Part shown: positions 40,917 to 50,103 of the stretch, piece by piece
Numbering within the stretch: the first letter of the stretch is position 1
Layout: every line of letters begins with the position of its first letter
Assembly (NCBI GenBank): GCA_016219875.1
Contig: JACRJZ010000090.1
Span: 1-64,000, forward strand
Origin: Verrucomicrobiota bacterium
GTDB lineage: Bacteria; Verrucomicrobiota; Verrucomicrobiia; Limisphaerales; JACRJZ01
DNA: 64,000 nucleotides
Reading direction: 5' to 3'
The notes under the pieces: model-generated
Seen by the model: the letters and a program-made list of their open reading frames with translations, nothing else
Databases searched by the model: none
Told to the model about the DNA's origin: nothing
Translations under genes and position numbers: made by a program

Positions 40917-43151
40917 TCACCTTGGCAGGCCCGGTGTGTTGGTGCTGATCGCAGATGGCGACGCTTTGTAGGCCGGGGCGTTGGTCCCGAACACAGACGT
41001 GCTCTTCGCCGAGCCAGGAAGACAGCTATCCAGCTTGCCCAGCCACCAGCAGAGGCCCAGCACTCCGATCACCGCCAGGGCGATGTAGAATCCCCACGGC
41101 CTGCGCTCTTCCGCGAATGGATCGGCAGCCTCCCGCTCCGCTCCGGGCGGCAGGGCAGCGACCTGCGTCAGCGAACCGCCGAACGGCACGTTGATCCTGG
41201 CCTTGGCGTTCACGGCCCAGCCGTTGGCGTCCAGAATCGGACCGAGGTTGCGCTTGCGCAGTTTCAGGTAGGCAATGACGACCGAGGGCGTGGAGATGGC
41301 GGCGATAATCGCCAGCAGCGCCAGCGGGATCTGCCACCAAGCCAAACCAAGAATCTTGCCAAAGATCCCGCCCAACGCGCTCAGCAGGGTCGTCAGCACC
41401 AAGCCAATCGCGGCCAGCGTGCCGGTGTCGATCTTCGGCTTCATCGGCGCCGGAGTGGCCGGCTTGGTTTTGTCCGCCTCCGCGACTTGCTGGGCGGTCG
41501 AGGCCAACTTGGCGTTGGCTTCAGCGTCCGCGGCGGCGGCGCGCTTAGCGACTTGCTCCTCAATCAAGCGGACCAGCTTCTTGTAGGGCGCGAAGAAGGC
41601 CTGACGGACGCTGATCGGATTGTCGATGATCTTGGTGATGGTGGCGTCCCAGTCACGGCCTTTGCGGTCGTAGAAGATGCCGTTGCGGCCCACCATGAGA
41701 TTGTCGGAATCACCGCCCGTGAAGGCGGCCACGATCTGCATCTTCTCGCCGGTGCCCTTGCGCACACAATCGCAGTAGGCCAGGTAGGTGCCCGCCAGTC
41801 CGGCCATCGCGGCGTGTTTGCCGGCGTCTTCGACCGTGAGGCAAAGATCGCAACTCCGCTGGTCCAGATAGAGCGTGCCCGACTGGAAGATGGCCTTGTC
41901 GCGGCATCCGTAGAAATCGCGGAACGCAACGAAGTTGTTCAACAGCTTGAAGAGGTCGCGGTGCAAGCGGACCAGCTTTTCAAGCGAAGCGATGGAACTG
42001 GCCTCAGCTTCCAGCGACTTGTCCTTCGCGACGAGCGCGGTGAGTTGCTCTTTGGCCGTGCCCGCCAGAATCTCACGCACGCGGGCCAGCCCAAGTTTTT
42101 CCACGCCCGCGCCAGCCTTGCCTGCGGACCAACACGCAAACGGCCCCAGCTTGCCGGTCAGCGTGGCCCAATCCGTCTCGGTCAGACTGGACTTGTCGCC
42201 TAGTAACGGCTTGACGGCGGCAGTGTGCAGCATCGCCATCGCCGCGGCCCAGGCCGGGTTCACGCCATCGGCAAGGGGCAGCGGCCGGCCGGCCTCGACG
42301 CGGGCCAAGGGGAGCGCGGCGATCTCCGCATGGGTGAGCGTGAGATCTTTGGTGGCCAGCGCGAGGTATTCCTTCTCTTCGCGGTTGAGAGCGGCAACGG
42401 CGCGCGTGTCGAACGCCGCCAGACGGCAGCGCGTGAAGTAGTCGTCCACTTTTGCTTTCACGGTTCTGACAGCGGCCGCGGCGCTGGTGGTGGCTTCGCC
42501 CAGTGGCAGAATCGCCTTGTCTCCTTCCGCCTTCTTGTTCCATTCCGAGAAGGCGGCAGCTTCGGCGAAGAACTGGTCGAGTTTGGCCTGGCTCACGCCG
42601 GGCTTCCCGCTGCGATCCGTTTCGGCACCCAAGCAGGCGATGACATCACTGATGACCGTCTGGAGCGCCGGCTCGCTCGCCGCCTCGACGGGCACAATTC
42701 CATCGCCGTTGAAATGGGTTCCCGCGAAAATCCTGATCGTGTCAGAGGTGTCCTCAACCGAAATCACCGAGGCGTCGCGTTTGCCGAGGTTGGCCAGGAC
42801 CTGCTTGGCCGAGGCAAGGAGTTGCCGGCCTTCAGGCGTGGCGTCATTGATCGCGCTCAAGGGGAGCGAAGGCGAGCCTTGGGTCAAATCGTCAGGATTC
42901 CTCAGACACGCGCAGGCCCATTTGGCCGCGGCGATCACTTCCGGCGCACGCACGCGACCGTCCTTGTCGGTGTCGATCAAGGCCAGCGTCTTGGTGTCGA
43001 ACTCGACGCCCCCGATGGGGCAAGCCAGAGCGACCCACAGTTTCTGGTCAAGCTGGTCGAGGTGGGCAAGGTCGGCGCCGCGGTCAAGGCGGACTTGGTC
43101 GAAACCACCGGCGCGGAAGAAACTCCAGGAGTGAGGGTTTTCGGTGTTCAT
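40917..43151 (-). CDS. Large EF-hand membrane protein of unknown function
   Basis: A 744-residue protein with no export signal. Near residues 50-65 it has an EF-hand loop DTDKDGRVRAPE. The central 450 residues are helix-rich with Ala/Glu segments and a Cys pair (CDLCLTVED). The C-terminus has about three transmembrane helices (LAAIGLVLTTLLSALGGIF, WWQIPLALLAIIAAI, FYIALAVIGVLGLCWWLG) and ends in a Ser/Thr-rich tail. I chose the ATG at 43151; the frame is open upstream but without features. Related proteins occur in Bacteroidetes and Verrucomicrobia, function unknown. Confidence 0.72.
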   Translation of the reverse strand: MNTENPHSWSFFRAGGFDQVRLDRGADLAHLDQLDQKLWVALACPIGGVEFDTKTLALIDTDKDGRVRAPEVIAAAKWACACLRNPDDLTQGSPSLPLSAINDATPEGRQLLASAKQVLANLGKRDASVISVEDTSDTIRIFAGTHFNGDGIVPVEAASEPALQTVISDVIACLGAETDRSGKPGVSQAKLDQFFAEAAAFSEWNKKAEGDKAILPLGEATTSAAAAVRTVKAKVDDYFTRCRLAAFDTRAVAALNREEKEYLALATKDLTLTHAEIAALPLARVEAGRPLPLADGVNPAWAAAMAMLHTAAVKPLLGDKSSLTETDWATLTGKLGPFACWSAGKAGAGVEKLGLARVREILAGTAKEQLTALVAKDKSLEAEASSIASLEKLVRLHRDLFKLLNNFVAFRDFYGCRDKAIFQSGTLYLDQRSCDLCLTVEDAGKHAAMAGLAGTYLAYCDCVRKGTGEKMQIVAAFTGGDSDNLMVGRNGIFYDRKGRDWDATITKIIDNPISVRQAFFAPYKKLVRLIEEQVAKRAAAADAEANAKLASTAQQVAEADKTKPATPAPMKPKIDTGTLAAIGLVLTTLLSALGGIFGKILGLAWWQIPLALLAIIAAISTPSVVIAYLKLRKRNLGPILDANGWAVNAKARINVPFGGSLTQVAALPPGAEREAADPFAEERRPWGFYIALAVIGVLGLCWWLGKLDSCLPGSAKSTSVFGTNAPAYKASPSAISTNTPGLPR

Positions 43152-43290
43152 GGTGCTGACTTTTCCGATCATCATTTGGCTGCTGAACGGGCGGAAAGTA
43201 GCACAAGCGGGGACGCGAGCAAGCGCCCATTCCCGCCGTTCATCGCCATCCCGCTTGACCCACTCGGCGGAAGCTGGCACACCTTTGCCC

Positions 43291-44628
43291 ATGACGAAAA
43301 CCACTCTCGCCCTCGCCGCGCTCGCCGCCTCCGCGACCTTCGCTCAGGCCGCCGGTTTCACGGTCCACACTTTCAAGAAGCTCCAAATCACCGACCAGTT
43401 CTGGTGCGAGGGCGCTCACTGCGGCGACTTCAACCATGACGGCAAGACCGACATCGTCGGCGGCCCGTTCTGGTGGGAAGGGCCGGAGTTCAAGGTCCGT
43501 CATGAGTTCCGCCCTGCGACCAAGACCTCCAAGATCAAGAAAGCCGACGGCACCGAAATCACCATCCCCGGCTACAAGGGCGCGCTCGGCAACGAGAACG
43601 ACTACTCGGACAACTTCCTCACTTACGTCCATGACCTCAACGGCGACGGCTGGGCCGACGTGATTGTGTACGGTCTGCCCGGCACGCCGTGCTCCTGGTT
43701 CGAGAATCCCAAGAACAAGAAGACGCCCGAGGGCACCGAGCAGTGGGCGGCCCACAAGATGATCGACTCGCTCGACAACGAATCACCGACCTTCGGTGAC
43801 ATCGTCGGCGACGCCAGACCCGAGATCGTCTGCAACAGCGGCGGCTTCCTCGGTTATGCCGCGCCGGACTGGAGCAATCCCACCCAGCCGTGGAAGTGGC
43901 ACTCCATTTCCCCGAAAGGCGCCTGGCACAAATACACCCACGGCATCGGCTTCGGCGACGTGAACGGCGACGGGCGCGCCGATCTCCTGGAGCAACACGG
44001 TTGGTGGGAACAGCCGGCGTCCCTCGACGGCGATCCTGTCTGGGCGAACCACAAGTTTCCCTTCGCGCCCGGCCCCGGCACAGCGGGCGGAGCGCAGATC
44101 TACGCTTACGATTTCAACGGTGACGGCCTCAACGACGTGCTTACCACGTTGAATCCGCACGGCTTCGGCTTGGTCTGGTACGAGCAGGTCAAGGACGCGG
44201 GCCAGATCAGTTTCAAACAGCACACCATCACGGGCCGGGAACCGAAGGACAGCAAATACGGCGTCAAGTTCTCCCAGCCCCACGGCATCGATCTCGCGGA
44301 CGTGGACGGCGACGGCATCAAGGACTTCGTCACCGGCAAACGGTTCTGGGCGCATGGGCCGAAAGGCGATGACGAGCCGAACGCGCCGGCCGTCCTCTAC
44401 TGGTTCAAGACCGTTCGCAATCCAGACAAGTCGGCAGACTTCATCCCATATCTGATCGACGACAACTCCGGCGTCGGCACACAAGTCACTGTGGCGGACA
44501 TCAACGGCGACCAACTCCCCGACGTGATCGTGGGCAACAAGAAGGGCGTGTTCGTCTTCACGCATGAAGCACGCAGCGTCAGCAAAGACGAATGGGAGAA
44601 GGCGCAGCCGAAGCGGTTTCAGCCGTAA
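43291..44628 (+). CDS. Exported FG-GAP/VCBS-type repeat protein
   Basis: A 445-residue protein with a signal peptide (LALAALAASATFAQA). It carries several calcium-type loops: GDFNHDGKTDIVGG, HDLNGDGWADVI, GDVNGDGRADLLEQ, YDFNGDGLNDVLT, ADVDGDGIKDFVTG, ADINGDQLPDVIVG. These are VCBS/FG-GAP blades that build a beta-propeller, so an extracellular binding or adhesin-like role is likely. Such proteins are common in Verrucomicrobia and Planctomycetes. The start is the ATG at 43291; no neighbour shares its strand closely. Confidence 0.88.
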   Translation: MTKTTLALAALAASATFAQAAGFTVHTFKKLQITDQFWCEGAHCGDFNHDGKTDIVGGPFWWEGPEFKVRHEFRPATKTSKIKKADGTEITIPGYKGALGNENDYSDNFLTYVHDLNGDGWADVIVYGLPGTPCSWFENPKNKKTPEGTEQWAAHKMIDSLDNESPTFGDIVGDARPEIVCNSGGFLGYAAPDWSNPTQPWKWHSISPKGAWHKYTHGIGFGDVNGDGRADLLEQHGWWEQPASLDGDPVWANHKFPFAPGPGTAGGAQIYAYDFNGDGLNDVLTTLNPHGFGLVWYEQVKDAGQISFKQHTITGREPKDSKYGVKFSQPHGIDLADVDGDGIKDFVTGKRFWAHGPKGDDEPNAPAVLYWFKTVRNPDKSADFIPYLIDDNSGVGTQVTVADINGDQLPDVIVGNKKGVFVFTHEARSVSKDEWEKAQPKRFQP

Positions 44629-44672
44629 GGCGCGGCGAAGGTGGGCATCCCCATGTTCAGCGCACGCAGTTC

Positions 44673-45143
44673 ATGCGTAAGAAGGTCATTGTTCCTCTCG
44701 CTCTAATAGGCTTGGTGGCAGTTTGCATTGGGCTCTGGCCTTCGCAACATTACGACCCTACCCGCGTGCATCCGAGCTTGCGCAAGTTGGCAACGCCTTA
44801 CCAGAGTGTCTTCACAAGCTACTTCTTGGACGGTGGCAGCGTCGGCGTTCGTATTACTGATCGGGACGGACGCGTTGCAGCGTTCGCGCTCCCCGTGGGC
44901 TCCGGGCCGGGGCGCAGCTACCCACGGTTGTTTGTCGGGACCACACACTGCAGCGATACGAACGCCGTCGAGATTGCATTTACTGAGGACACGCGTCGTA
45001 TGCTCATTTCAATTATCGACAGGCACCAAAGTCCGGCAGACAGCAGCCACATGGCGCTCGTCTGTTTGCGAGGCGCGCCGCAGGATCACGCTCGCATTTG
45101 GGGGCGTGCTGCCGTCAGTGCGTGCAAGAGAATTCTGCCATGA
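44673..45143 (+). CDS. Hypothetical protein with an N-terminal membrane helix
   Basis: A 156-residue protein, not recognised. It begins MRKKVIVPLALIGLVAVCIG, a signal anchor, then a soluble part with VGVRITDRDGRVAAFALPVG and a Cys pair. It starts 45 bases after the FG-GAP gene. The frame continues upstream to 44592, but that part overlaps the previous gene. Base composition is lower in GC than its neighbours, so it may be acquired or poorly conserved. The 45144-45424 gap after it holds nothing I can name. Confidence 0.55.
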   Translation: MRKKVIVPLALIGLVAVCIGLWPSQHYDPTRVHPSLRKLATPYQSVFTSYFLDGGSVGVRITDRDGRVAAFALPVGSGPGRSYPRLFVGTTHCSDTNAVEIAFTEDTRRMLISIIDRHQSPADSSHMALVCLRGAPQDHARIWGRAAVSACKRILP

Positions 45144-45424
45144 GACGTGCGCTAAACAAAGTTGCTGGGCGAAGGTGGGCGGCCGCGTCGCTTAGTTCTG
45201 TTGTCGGGTTGGTGCGCTGCAACACAGTAGGGAAGGAACGCCGGTTTCAGCCAGCAGAGAACACGTTGCAGCTCTCTGTTCTTGCCGGATGAATCCGGTG
45301 TTCCGGTGCCGGGACCACCGGCAACTTGGGGATGCGTTGCGACGGACAAGTCGAAGGGGTGAAGGGTTGGCGAAGCTTCCTGTCCAGTCGCAGCCACCAG
45401 CCCGCTTCAACGTTTCAACCCTGT

Positions 45425-48400
45425 TCACCCCGCAAACAACTCCCGGATCTCGTCCCACGTCAGCGCCTCCACGAACTGCTCTTCCCCGCCCAGCGTGGCG
45501 GCGATGATCTCGCGCTTGCGCGCCTGCAACTGGAGGATCTTCTCCTCCACCGTGCCGCGCGTGATGAGCTTGTAGCTCGTGACCACACGCGTCTGGCCAA
45601 GGCGATGCGCGCGGTCCGTCGCCTGGTCTTCCACCGCCGGGTTCCACCACGGATCGAAGTGGATCACGGTGTCTGCCCCGCTCAGATTCAGTCCCACGCC
45701 GCCAGCCTTGAGGCTGATGAGGAACACCGGCACCTGCGATTGTTGGAAGCGCGTGACGACTGCACCGCGGTCAGTCGTCGAGCCGTCGAGGTAACAGAAC
45801 TCCACGCCCTCGCCCGTCAAGTGCTCGCGCAGCAGCGTCAACATGCTGACGAACTGGCTGAAGACCAGCACGCGATGCCCGCCGTCGAGGACTTCCTCCA
45901 GCAACTCGGCGAACAGGTCGAGCTTGCCGGAGGGGGCAGCGGCGGAGTGATGGAGTGATGGAGTATTGGAGTGTTGCTCGTTGTCAACACTCCAACGCTC
46001 CATCACTCCAACACTCCGTCCCAGCTTCAAGAGCCTCAGATCGCAGCACGCCTGCCGCAGCCGCAACAGCGCGTTCAACGCCACCATGCGGCCCTTGCCG
46101 GACGTTGGGTCTGCGGCCAACACTTCGCTTCGGCCCGCTTCCATGAGTTGCTGATACACGGCGCGTTGCTCTTCGGTGAGTTCGCAAAACGAAACCTGTT
46201 CGAGTTTGGGCGGCAGTTCCTTCGCCACGTCCCGCTTGAGCCGGCGCAGCAGGAACGGTCGCAGCCGACGCGCCAGCCGCGACTGAGCTTCCGCGCTCTT
46301 CTCGCGGGTGATCGGCAACTCGTAGCGTTCGCGGAAATCTTTCGCGGAGCCGAGATAGCCCGGCATGAGGAAGTCGAAGATCGACCACAGATCGAGCACC
46401 GAGTTTTCGAGGGGCGTGCCGGTGAGTACGAGGCGATGCTTCGACCGGAGGGCCTTCACCGCCTGGGCGTTTTGCGTCTGCCGGTTCTTGATGTGCTGCG
46501 CCTCGTCCAGCACCACCGTGTCGAACTCAAACTCGCGCAGCCGCTCCAGGTCCCGCCGCACCAGCGCGTAACTCGTGACGACCAAGTCGCTCTCGGCGAT
46601 GCGCGGAAAGAGGGCGTGCCGCTCCGGCCCCTGCAACGCCAAGACGCACAAGCGTGGTGTGAACTTCTGCGCCTCGGCAACCCAGTTGAAGACGAGCGAA
46701 GTGGGGCAAACGACCAGCGTAGGACAGGCGTCGCGCCTGTCTCCGTTCAGCCCCGCCAGCACCTGCAACGTCTTCCCCAACCCCATTTCATCCGCCAGAA
46801 TTCCGCCGAAGCCGTTCTCACGAAGAAACCGCAGCCACGCCACGCCGTGCTTCTGGTAAGACCGCAACACGTCCTCCAACTCGCCCAACGGCGGACAGGC
46901 GAGCTTGGTTTCGCCCGCCTGCATCATGGCCCGCTCGCGCCAAGCCGACGGCGCCTCCGCTTTCCACCCTTGCTCCCGCAGCGTCGCTTCAATGAAGCCC
47001 GACTGTGTGTGCGCCAGACGGTATCGGCCCTCGTGCTGCTGCGGGGCGCAGTCGAGCAGGACCTCCTGCAACTCCTCCACCGCGCCCGTGTCGATCACGG
47101 CGAGTTTGCCGTTGCGCAAGCGCGTAGTGCTCTGCCCGGACAGCAGCAACCGTTGAATCTCCGCCGCCGTCAACCGCTCGCCGCCGGTCGCCTCGTACGC
47201 GACGCTGAGGTCAAACCACTGCACGCCTGACGACGTGATCTCGAAGCGCGGCTCGATGCGCTCCACGTTTTGCTTCGCGCTTCGTTCGAGACGTTCTTCG
47301 AGCGTGACGCGCCACTCGCGCTGCCACTTTGGAAGTTCGCGCGCGAAGAAGTTCAAGACCCGGTCCTGGCCGGTGAGCAGATAACGTCCGTGCAGGCCCG
47401 GCCCGTTGAAGCCGACGCGCAGCAGTCGTCCCAGCGCCGCACGCTCCGCTGCCAGATCGCGGGTTGAGTAACGCGTCGGCGACACGGGGTCCGGCAGCCA
47501 CAGCCCTTCTTCCTCGGACGTGACGCCGAGCGTCATGATCCGCGGCCCGTAGGCGCACTGGAGTTGCGCTTCCAACCGGGCCAGCCCGCCGATCAGGTGC
47601 AGCAGAAACTGCGGCGGCTGCGGCTCCAGCGCGAAGTCGTCGATCTGAAAGTTGGCCTCCACTGCGCCGCTGGCCTGTAATCGTGGCCAATCCCGGCTGA
47701 GGAACTGCGGCACCAGCGCACGCGCCAAGCGCACCGGAACGCGGAAGAGGTCCCAGCACGACTCCGGCAAACTCACCGGCTGGAACGTCTGGTTCGCAAA
47801 GGCCCACACCTTTTCGACGAGCACCGGTGGCGCGGATAGCTTCATCAACGTGAGCGTGATCTCTCCATTCGATTCGAGCGTCGCGCGCACCGGCGGCGCC
47901 CAAGGAGTTTTCGAGACCGCCACCGGCGACGCCTTGCCCAGGGTCACGCGAGGATGCCCCGCCAGCGCAGGCAAGAGTTCGGCGAAATCCTTCGTCCCGA
48001 TCATCATCATGGCGGGCGTGTCGCCGCCAGCGAGCAGTTCAAGGTGGTCCAGCAAGGCCGCGTCCTGCTCGGAGAAGGAGAAGGCTTTGCCTCGCGGCAT
48101 CGCGTTGAGCGGCGAACGTCCGCCACGCCAGGCGCCCTCGAAACAGAGCATCACCTTCCCGCGCTCCAGGGCCGGCGCAAGGTTCGGAGGGAGGATCACA
48201 AAAATCTCCGCCGGCTCTCCGGCTCCGCTCATCGCGCGCTCCAGACGCTTTCCAGTCGCTGGTGGCCTCGGAGACGATGCTGGCTTGGCTCCGAGAGGCG
48301 CGACCGCGGTTTCGTTGGTCACACTGGCAGTCGCGGCCGCCGCTCCTTTGATCACGCGCAGCCCCACGGCGACCGAATGCGCACAGATCGCGCCCCACTC

Positions 48401-48622
48401 GCGCGATTGCCGGCAGGTGCAGATGTTCTCGATGTCGCGTTCGCTCTTGAGCACCAGGCCGGCGCGGTAGGAAGTGCTTCCTTCCTGGACCACGCCTTTG
48501 AGCAGCGGCGGAGTCCAGTTTGAACTCAGGACCTTGTCACCCGCGAGCAAGCTGCGCGCGCTCTTGACTGCATCCCACCCAGCGATCTGGGCGAGCAAGG
48601 TTTCTGTCAACTCGATTGCCAT
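45425..48622 (-). CDS. SWIM zinc-finger SNF2-family ATPase/helicase
   Basis: A 1065-residue ATPase. The N-terminus has a SWIM zinc finger (Cys68, Cys70, Cys80, His82 in CTC-x9-CAH). The SNF2 core has motif I DEMGLGKT near residue 610, motif II DEAQ near 704, LTGTPLENS, then the C-terminal lobe with VFSQFVSMLTLL, LKAGGVGLNLSGAD, WWNPAVEDQATDRAHRLGQ. It should translocate on DNA using ATP; a role in repair, transcription or defence is possible. Two repeat elements sit in frame inside it (46719-46744 between motifs I and II, 45944-46017 between the lobes). It is followed upstream by the EVE-domain gene. Confidence 0.92.
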   Translation of the reverse strand: MAIELTETLLAQIAGWDAVKSARSLLAGDKVLSSNWTPPLLKGVVQEGSTSYRAGLVLKSERDIENICTCRQSREWGAICAHSVAVGLRVIKGAAAATASVTNETAVAPLGAKPASSPRPPATGKRLERAMSGAGEPAEIFVILPPNLAPALERGKVMLCFEGAWRGGRSPLNAMPRGKAFSFSEQDAALLDHLELLAGGDTPAMMMIGTKDFAELLPALAGHPRVTLGKASPVAVSKTPWAPPVRATLESNGEITLTLMKLSAPPVLVEKVWAFANQTFQPVSLPESCWDLFRVPVRLARALVPQFLSRDWPRLQASGAVEANFQIDDFALEPQPPQFLLHLIGGLARLEAQLQCAYGPRIMTLGVTSEEEGLWLPDPVSPTRYSTRDLAAERAALGRLLRVGFNGPGLHGRYLLTGQDRVLNFFARELPKWQREWRVTLEERLERSAKQNVERIEPRFEITSSGVQWFDLSVAYEATGGERLTAAEIQRLLLSGQSTTRLRNGKLAVIDTGAVEELQEVLLDCAPQQHEGRYRLAHTQSGFIEATLREQGWKAEAPSAWRERAMMQAGETKLACPPLGELEDVLRSYQKHGVAWLRFLRENGFGGILADEMGLGKTLQVLAGLNGDRRDACPTLVVCPTSLVFNWVAEAQKFTPRLCVLALQGPERHALFPRIAESDLVVTSYALVRRDLERLREFEFDTVVLDEAQHIKNRQTQNAQAVKALRSKHRLVLTGTPLENSVLDLWSIFDFLMPGYLGSAKDFRERYELPITREKSAEAQSRLARRLRPFLLRRLKRDVAKELPPKLEQVSFCELTEEQRAVYQQLMEAGRSEVLAADPTSGKGRMVALNALLRLRQACCDLRLLKLGRSVGVMERWSVDNEQHSNTPSLHHSAAAPSGKLDLFAELLEEVLDGGHRVLVFSQFVSMLTLLREHLTGEGVEFCYLDGSTTDRGAVVTRFQQSQVPVFLISLKAGGVGLNLSGADTVIHFDPWWNPAVEDQATDRAHRLGQTRVVTSYKLITRGTVEEKILQLQARKREIIAATLGGEEQFVEALTWDEIRELFAG
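45944..46017. repeat. 8-base tandem repeat in inverted halves, inside the SNF2 gene
   Basis: Four units of GGAGTGAT type (45944-45975) face four units of AACACTCC type (45986-46017), which are near reverse complements. The open frame of the SNF2 protein passes through it without a stop, adding about 25 low-complexity residues between the two helicase lobes. Confidence 0.92.
46719..46744. repeat. Single GTAG-headed REP unit inside the SNF2 gene
   Basis: GTAG followed by GACAGGCG-TCG-CGCCTGTC, identical to the arms of the pair at 40331-40463. In the SNF2 frame it encodes GDRRDACPT in the stretch after motif I. It adds no stop codon. Confidence 0.9.
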
Positions 48623-48689
48623 CCGCGCTCACGATGCCCAAACCGCGCACGGGCCAAAACAGAAAAGTGCCGGCGCCGCTGCCTTGCCG

Positions 48690-49109
48690 TCAGGCGCTCG
48701 TGTGGGCGAGGTCCAGCAACCGCCCGAACTCCGCCGCCGCCAGCGGTATGACGGACAAGCGGGGCTGTTTCACCAGCGCGACGTTCCTGAGGGCTTTGTC
48801 GGCCTTGATCGTGGCCAACATTACCGGTAGCGCCAGCGGCTTGATAGGTTCGAGGTCCACCGCGGACCAGTCGCCTTCCTTGGCCGTCGGGTCGGGGTAA
48901 GCTTCTTTCGCCACGCGGGCCAGACCCACGATCTGCTTCTCTTCGCCGGTGTGATAATAGAGGACGAGGTCGCCGCGCCGCATGGCCCGGAGATGGATTC
49001 GCGCCGCGAAGTTTCGCACGCCGGTCCACGCCGTCCTGCCATCCTTCACGAACGTCGCCCACGAGTAGTCCGCAGGCTCCTGCTTCACCAGCCAATGGTT
49101 GGTCGTCAT
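48690..49109 (-). CDS. EVE-domain protein
   Basis: A 139-residue EVE-domain protein, a PUA-like fold thought to bind modified bases in DNA or RNA. Typical stretches: HWLVKQEPADYSWATFVKDG at the start, TAWTGVRNFAARIHLRAM, RRGDLVLYYHTGEEKQIVG, and the C-terminal ATIKADKALRNVALVKQPRLSVIPL (shown in part). Length is that of the family. It precedes the SNF2 gene on the same strand, 67 bases away, and may be cotranscribed with it. Confidence 0.92.
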   Translation of the reverse strand: MTTNHWLVKQEPADYSWATFVKDGRTAWTGVRNFAARIHLRAMRRGDLVLYYHTGEEKQIVGLARVAKEAYPDPTAKEGDWSAVDLEPIKPLALPVMLATIKADKALRNVALVKQPRLSVIPLAAAEFGRLLDLAHTSA

Positions 49110-49198
49110 GGGCTGAAGCTACGACAGAGGCCGCATCTGTCCAAGCTGACCTGTCGGCATCGTGTGGCAACTGGGCCAATGGCAAAACCCGGCGAACA

Positions 49199-49293
49199 TA
49201 GCGGCGTCCCGGCAGAGCGCCGCCATATTTCTTTTTGCCTTTTGCCTTTTGCCTTTTGCCTTGCAGTGCGGCGCTCTGCCGAGACGCCGCTAC
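49199..49293. repeat. GTAG-headed inverted-pair repeat (GCGGCG family) with heptamer linker
   Basis: Units at 49201-49223 and 49268-49293 (ending CTAC) fold GCGGCG/CGCCGC. The left copy has TAG instead of GTAG. The linker holds four TTTTGCC units with a strict 7-base step. Same family as 23043-23128. Confidence 0.92.
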
Positions 49294-49298
49294 GGGGC

Positions 49299-50078
49299 TC
49301 AGTCCACCTTCCCCGTCGCCGCCCATTCGCAGCCGCGCTGAATGAGCTTGGCGACGCTGGGATTCTTGATCGCGGGACCGTCGTGGCCAAAGCACTCGTG
49401 GAAGACGCGGCCCTGGCCGTACTCGAGCGTGAAGGCGAGCGGCTCGGTCTGCTTGCTCCAGCTCGATTCGGCCGTCACGAGAACGTTGATCGGCGCATCG
49501 CCAAGCAGTTTGGCGTAAAGCTCGTCGTCTTGGTCGAAGTCTTCCAGGCCCTTGGTGATGGCGTGGTCTTTGTTGGCGATCTTGGCTTTGAAGACGCTGC
49601 GCGGACCGTGACCGGACTTGCCCATGACCCAATAGCGGCCGGCCAATTTGCGGAATTCATCCCAGGCCACCGGCTGGCCCGCTGCGTCCTTGCCGGCGAA
49701 TGAGGCGCTGGACAGATGGGAGATGGCGAACCCTTTGCCGCCTTTGACAAAGCCAAGCAGGTTCTCCTTCGCCTGGTCAGAGAGATTCACGGGTTTGGTG
49801 TTGTAGTAGGAGAGGAAGACGAGGTCGTAGTTCTTCAGCGCATTGGCCGAGTCGAGGATGTAAATGTCCTCGCAGACTTTCACATCGAACTTGCCGCCGG
49901 CGACCAGCACGTCGCGGGTGGCTTCGGACATCTCGCGCCACTTGTGCGCACCCACGTCGTCGCCGGTGATGAGGAGGACTTTGATCTTGGCCGGCTTGGC
50001 GTCGGCAGCGGAGGCGGGGGCCGCGGCCAGGGACATCATTCCGAGGCCGATGAGGGTGGTGAGGAGGATTCTGCGCAT
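49299..50078 (-). CDS. ThuA-domain exported protein
   Basis: A 259-residue protein of the ThuA-like trehalose-utilisation family, class I glutamine amidotransferase-like fold. Signal peptide LIGLGMMSLAAAPASA. Core stretches are KIKVLLITGDDVGAHKW, YDLVFLSYYN, GGKGFAISHLSSASFAG and GQGRVFHECFGHDGPA. The usual catalytic triad of amidotransferases is not obvious. Last gene of a three-gene minus-strand group with NIPSNAP and DUF1080; all three are typical of verrucomicrobial glycan degradation loci. Confidence 0.9.
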   Translation of the reverse strand: MRRILLTTLIGLGMMSLAAAPASAADAKPAKIKVLLITGDDVGAHKWREMSEATRDVLVAGGKFDVKVCEDIYILDSANALKNYDLVFLSYYNTKPVNLSDQAKENLLGFVKGGKGFAISHLSSASFAGKDAAGQPVAWDEFRKLAGRYWVMGKSGHGPRSVFKAKIANKDHAITKGLEDFDQDDELYAKLLGDAPINVLVTAESSWSKQTEPLAFTLEYGQGRVFHECFGHDGPAIKNPSVAKLIQRGCEWAATGKVD

Positions 50079-50103
50079 GGTGGGGTCTTTCTTGGTTGGT
50101 TTT

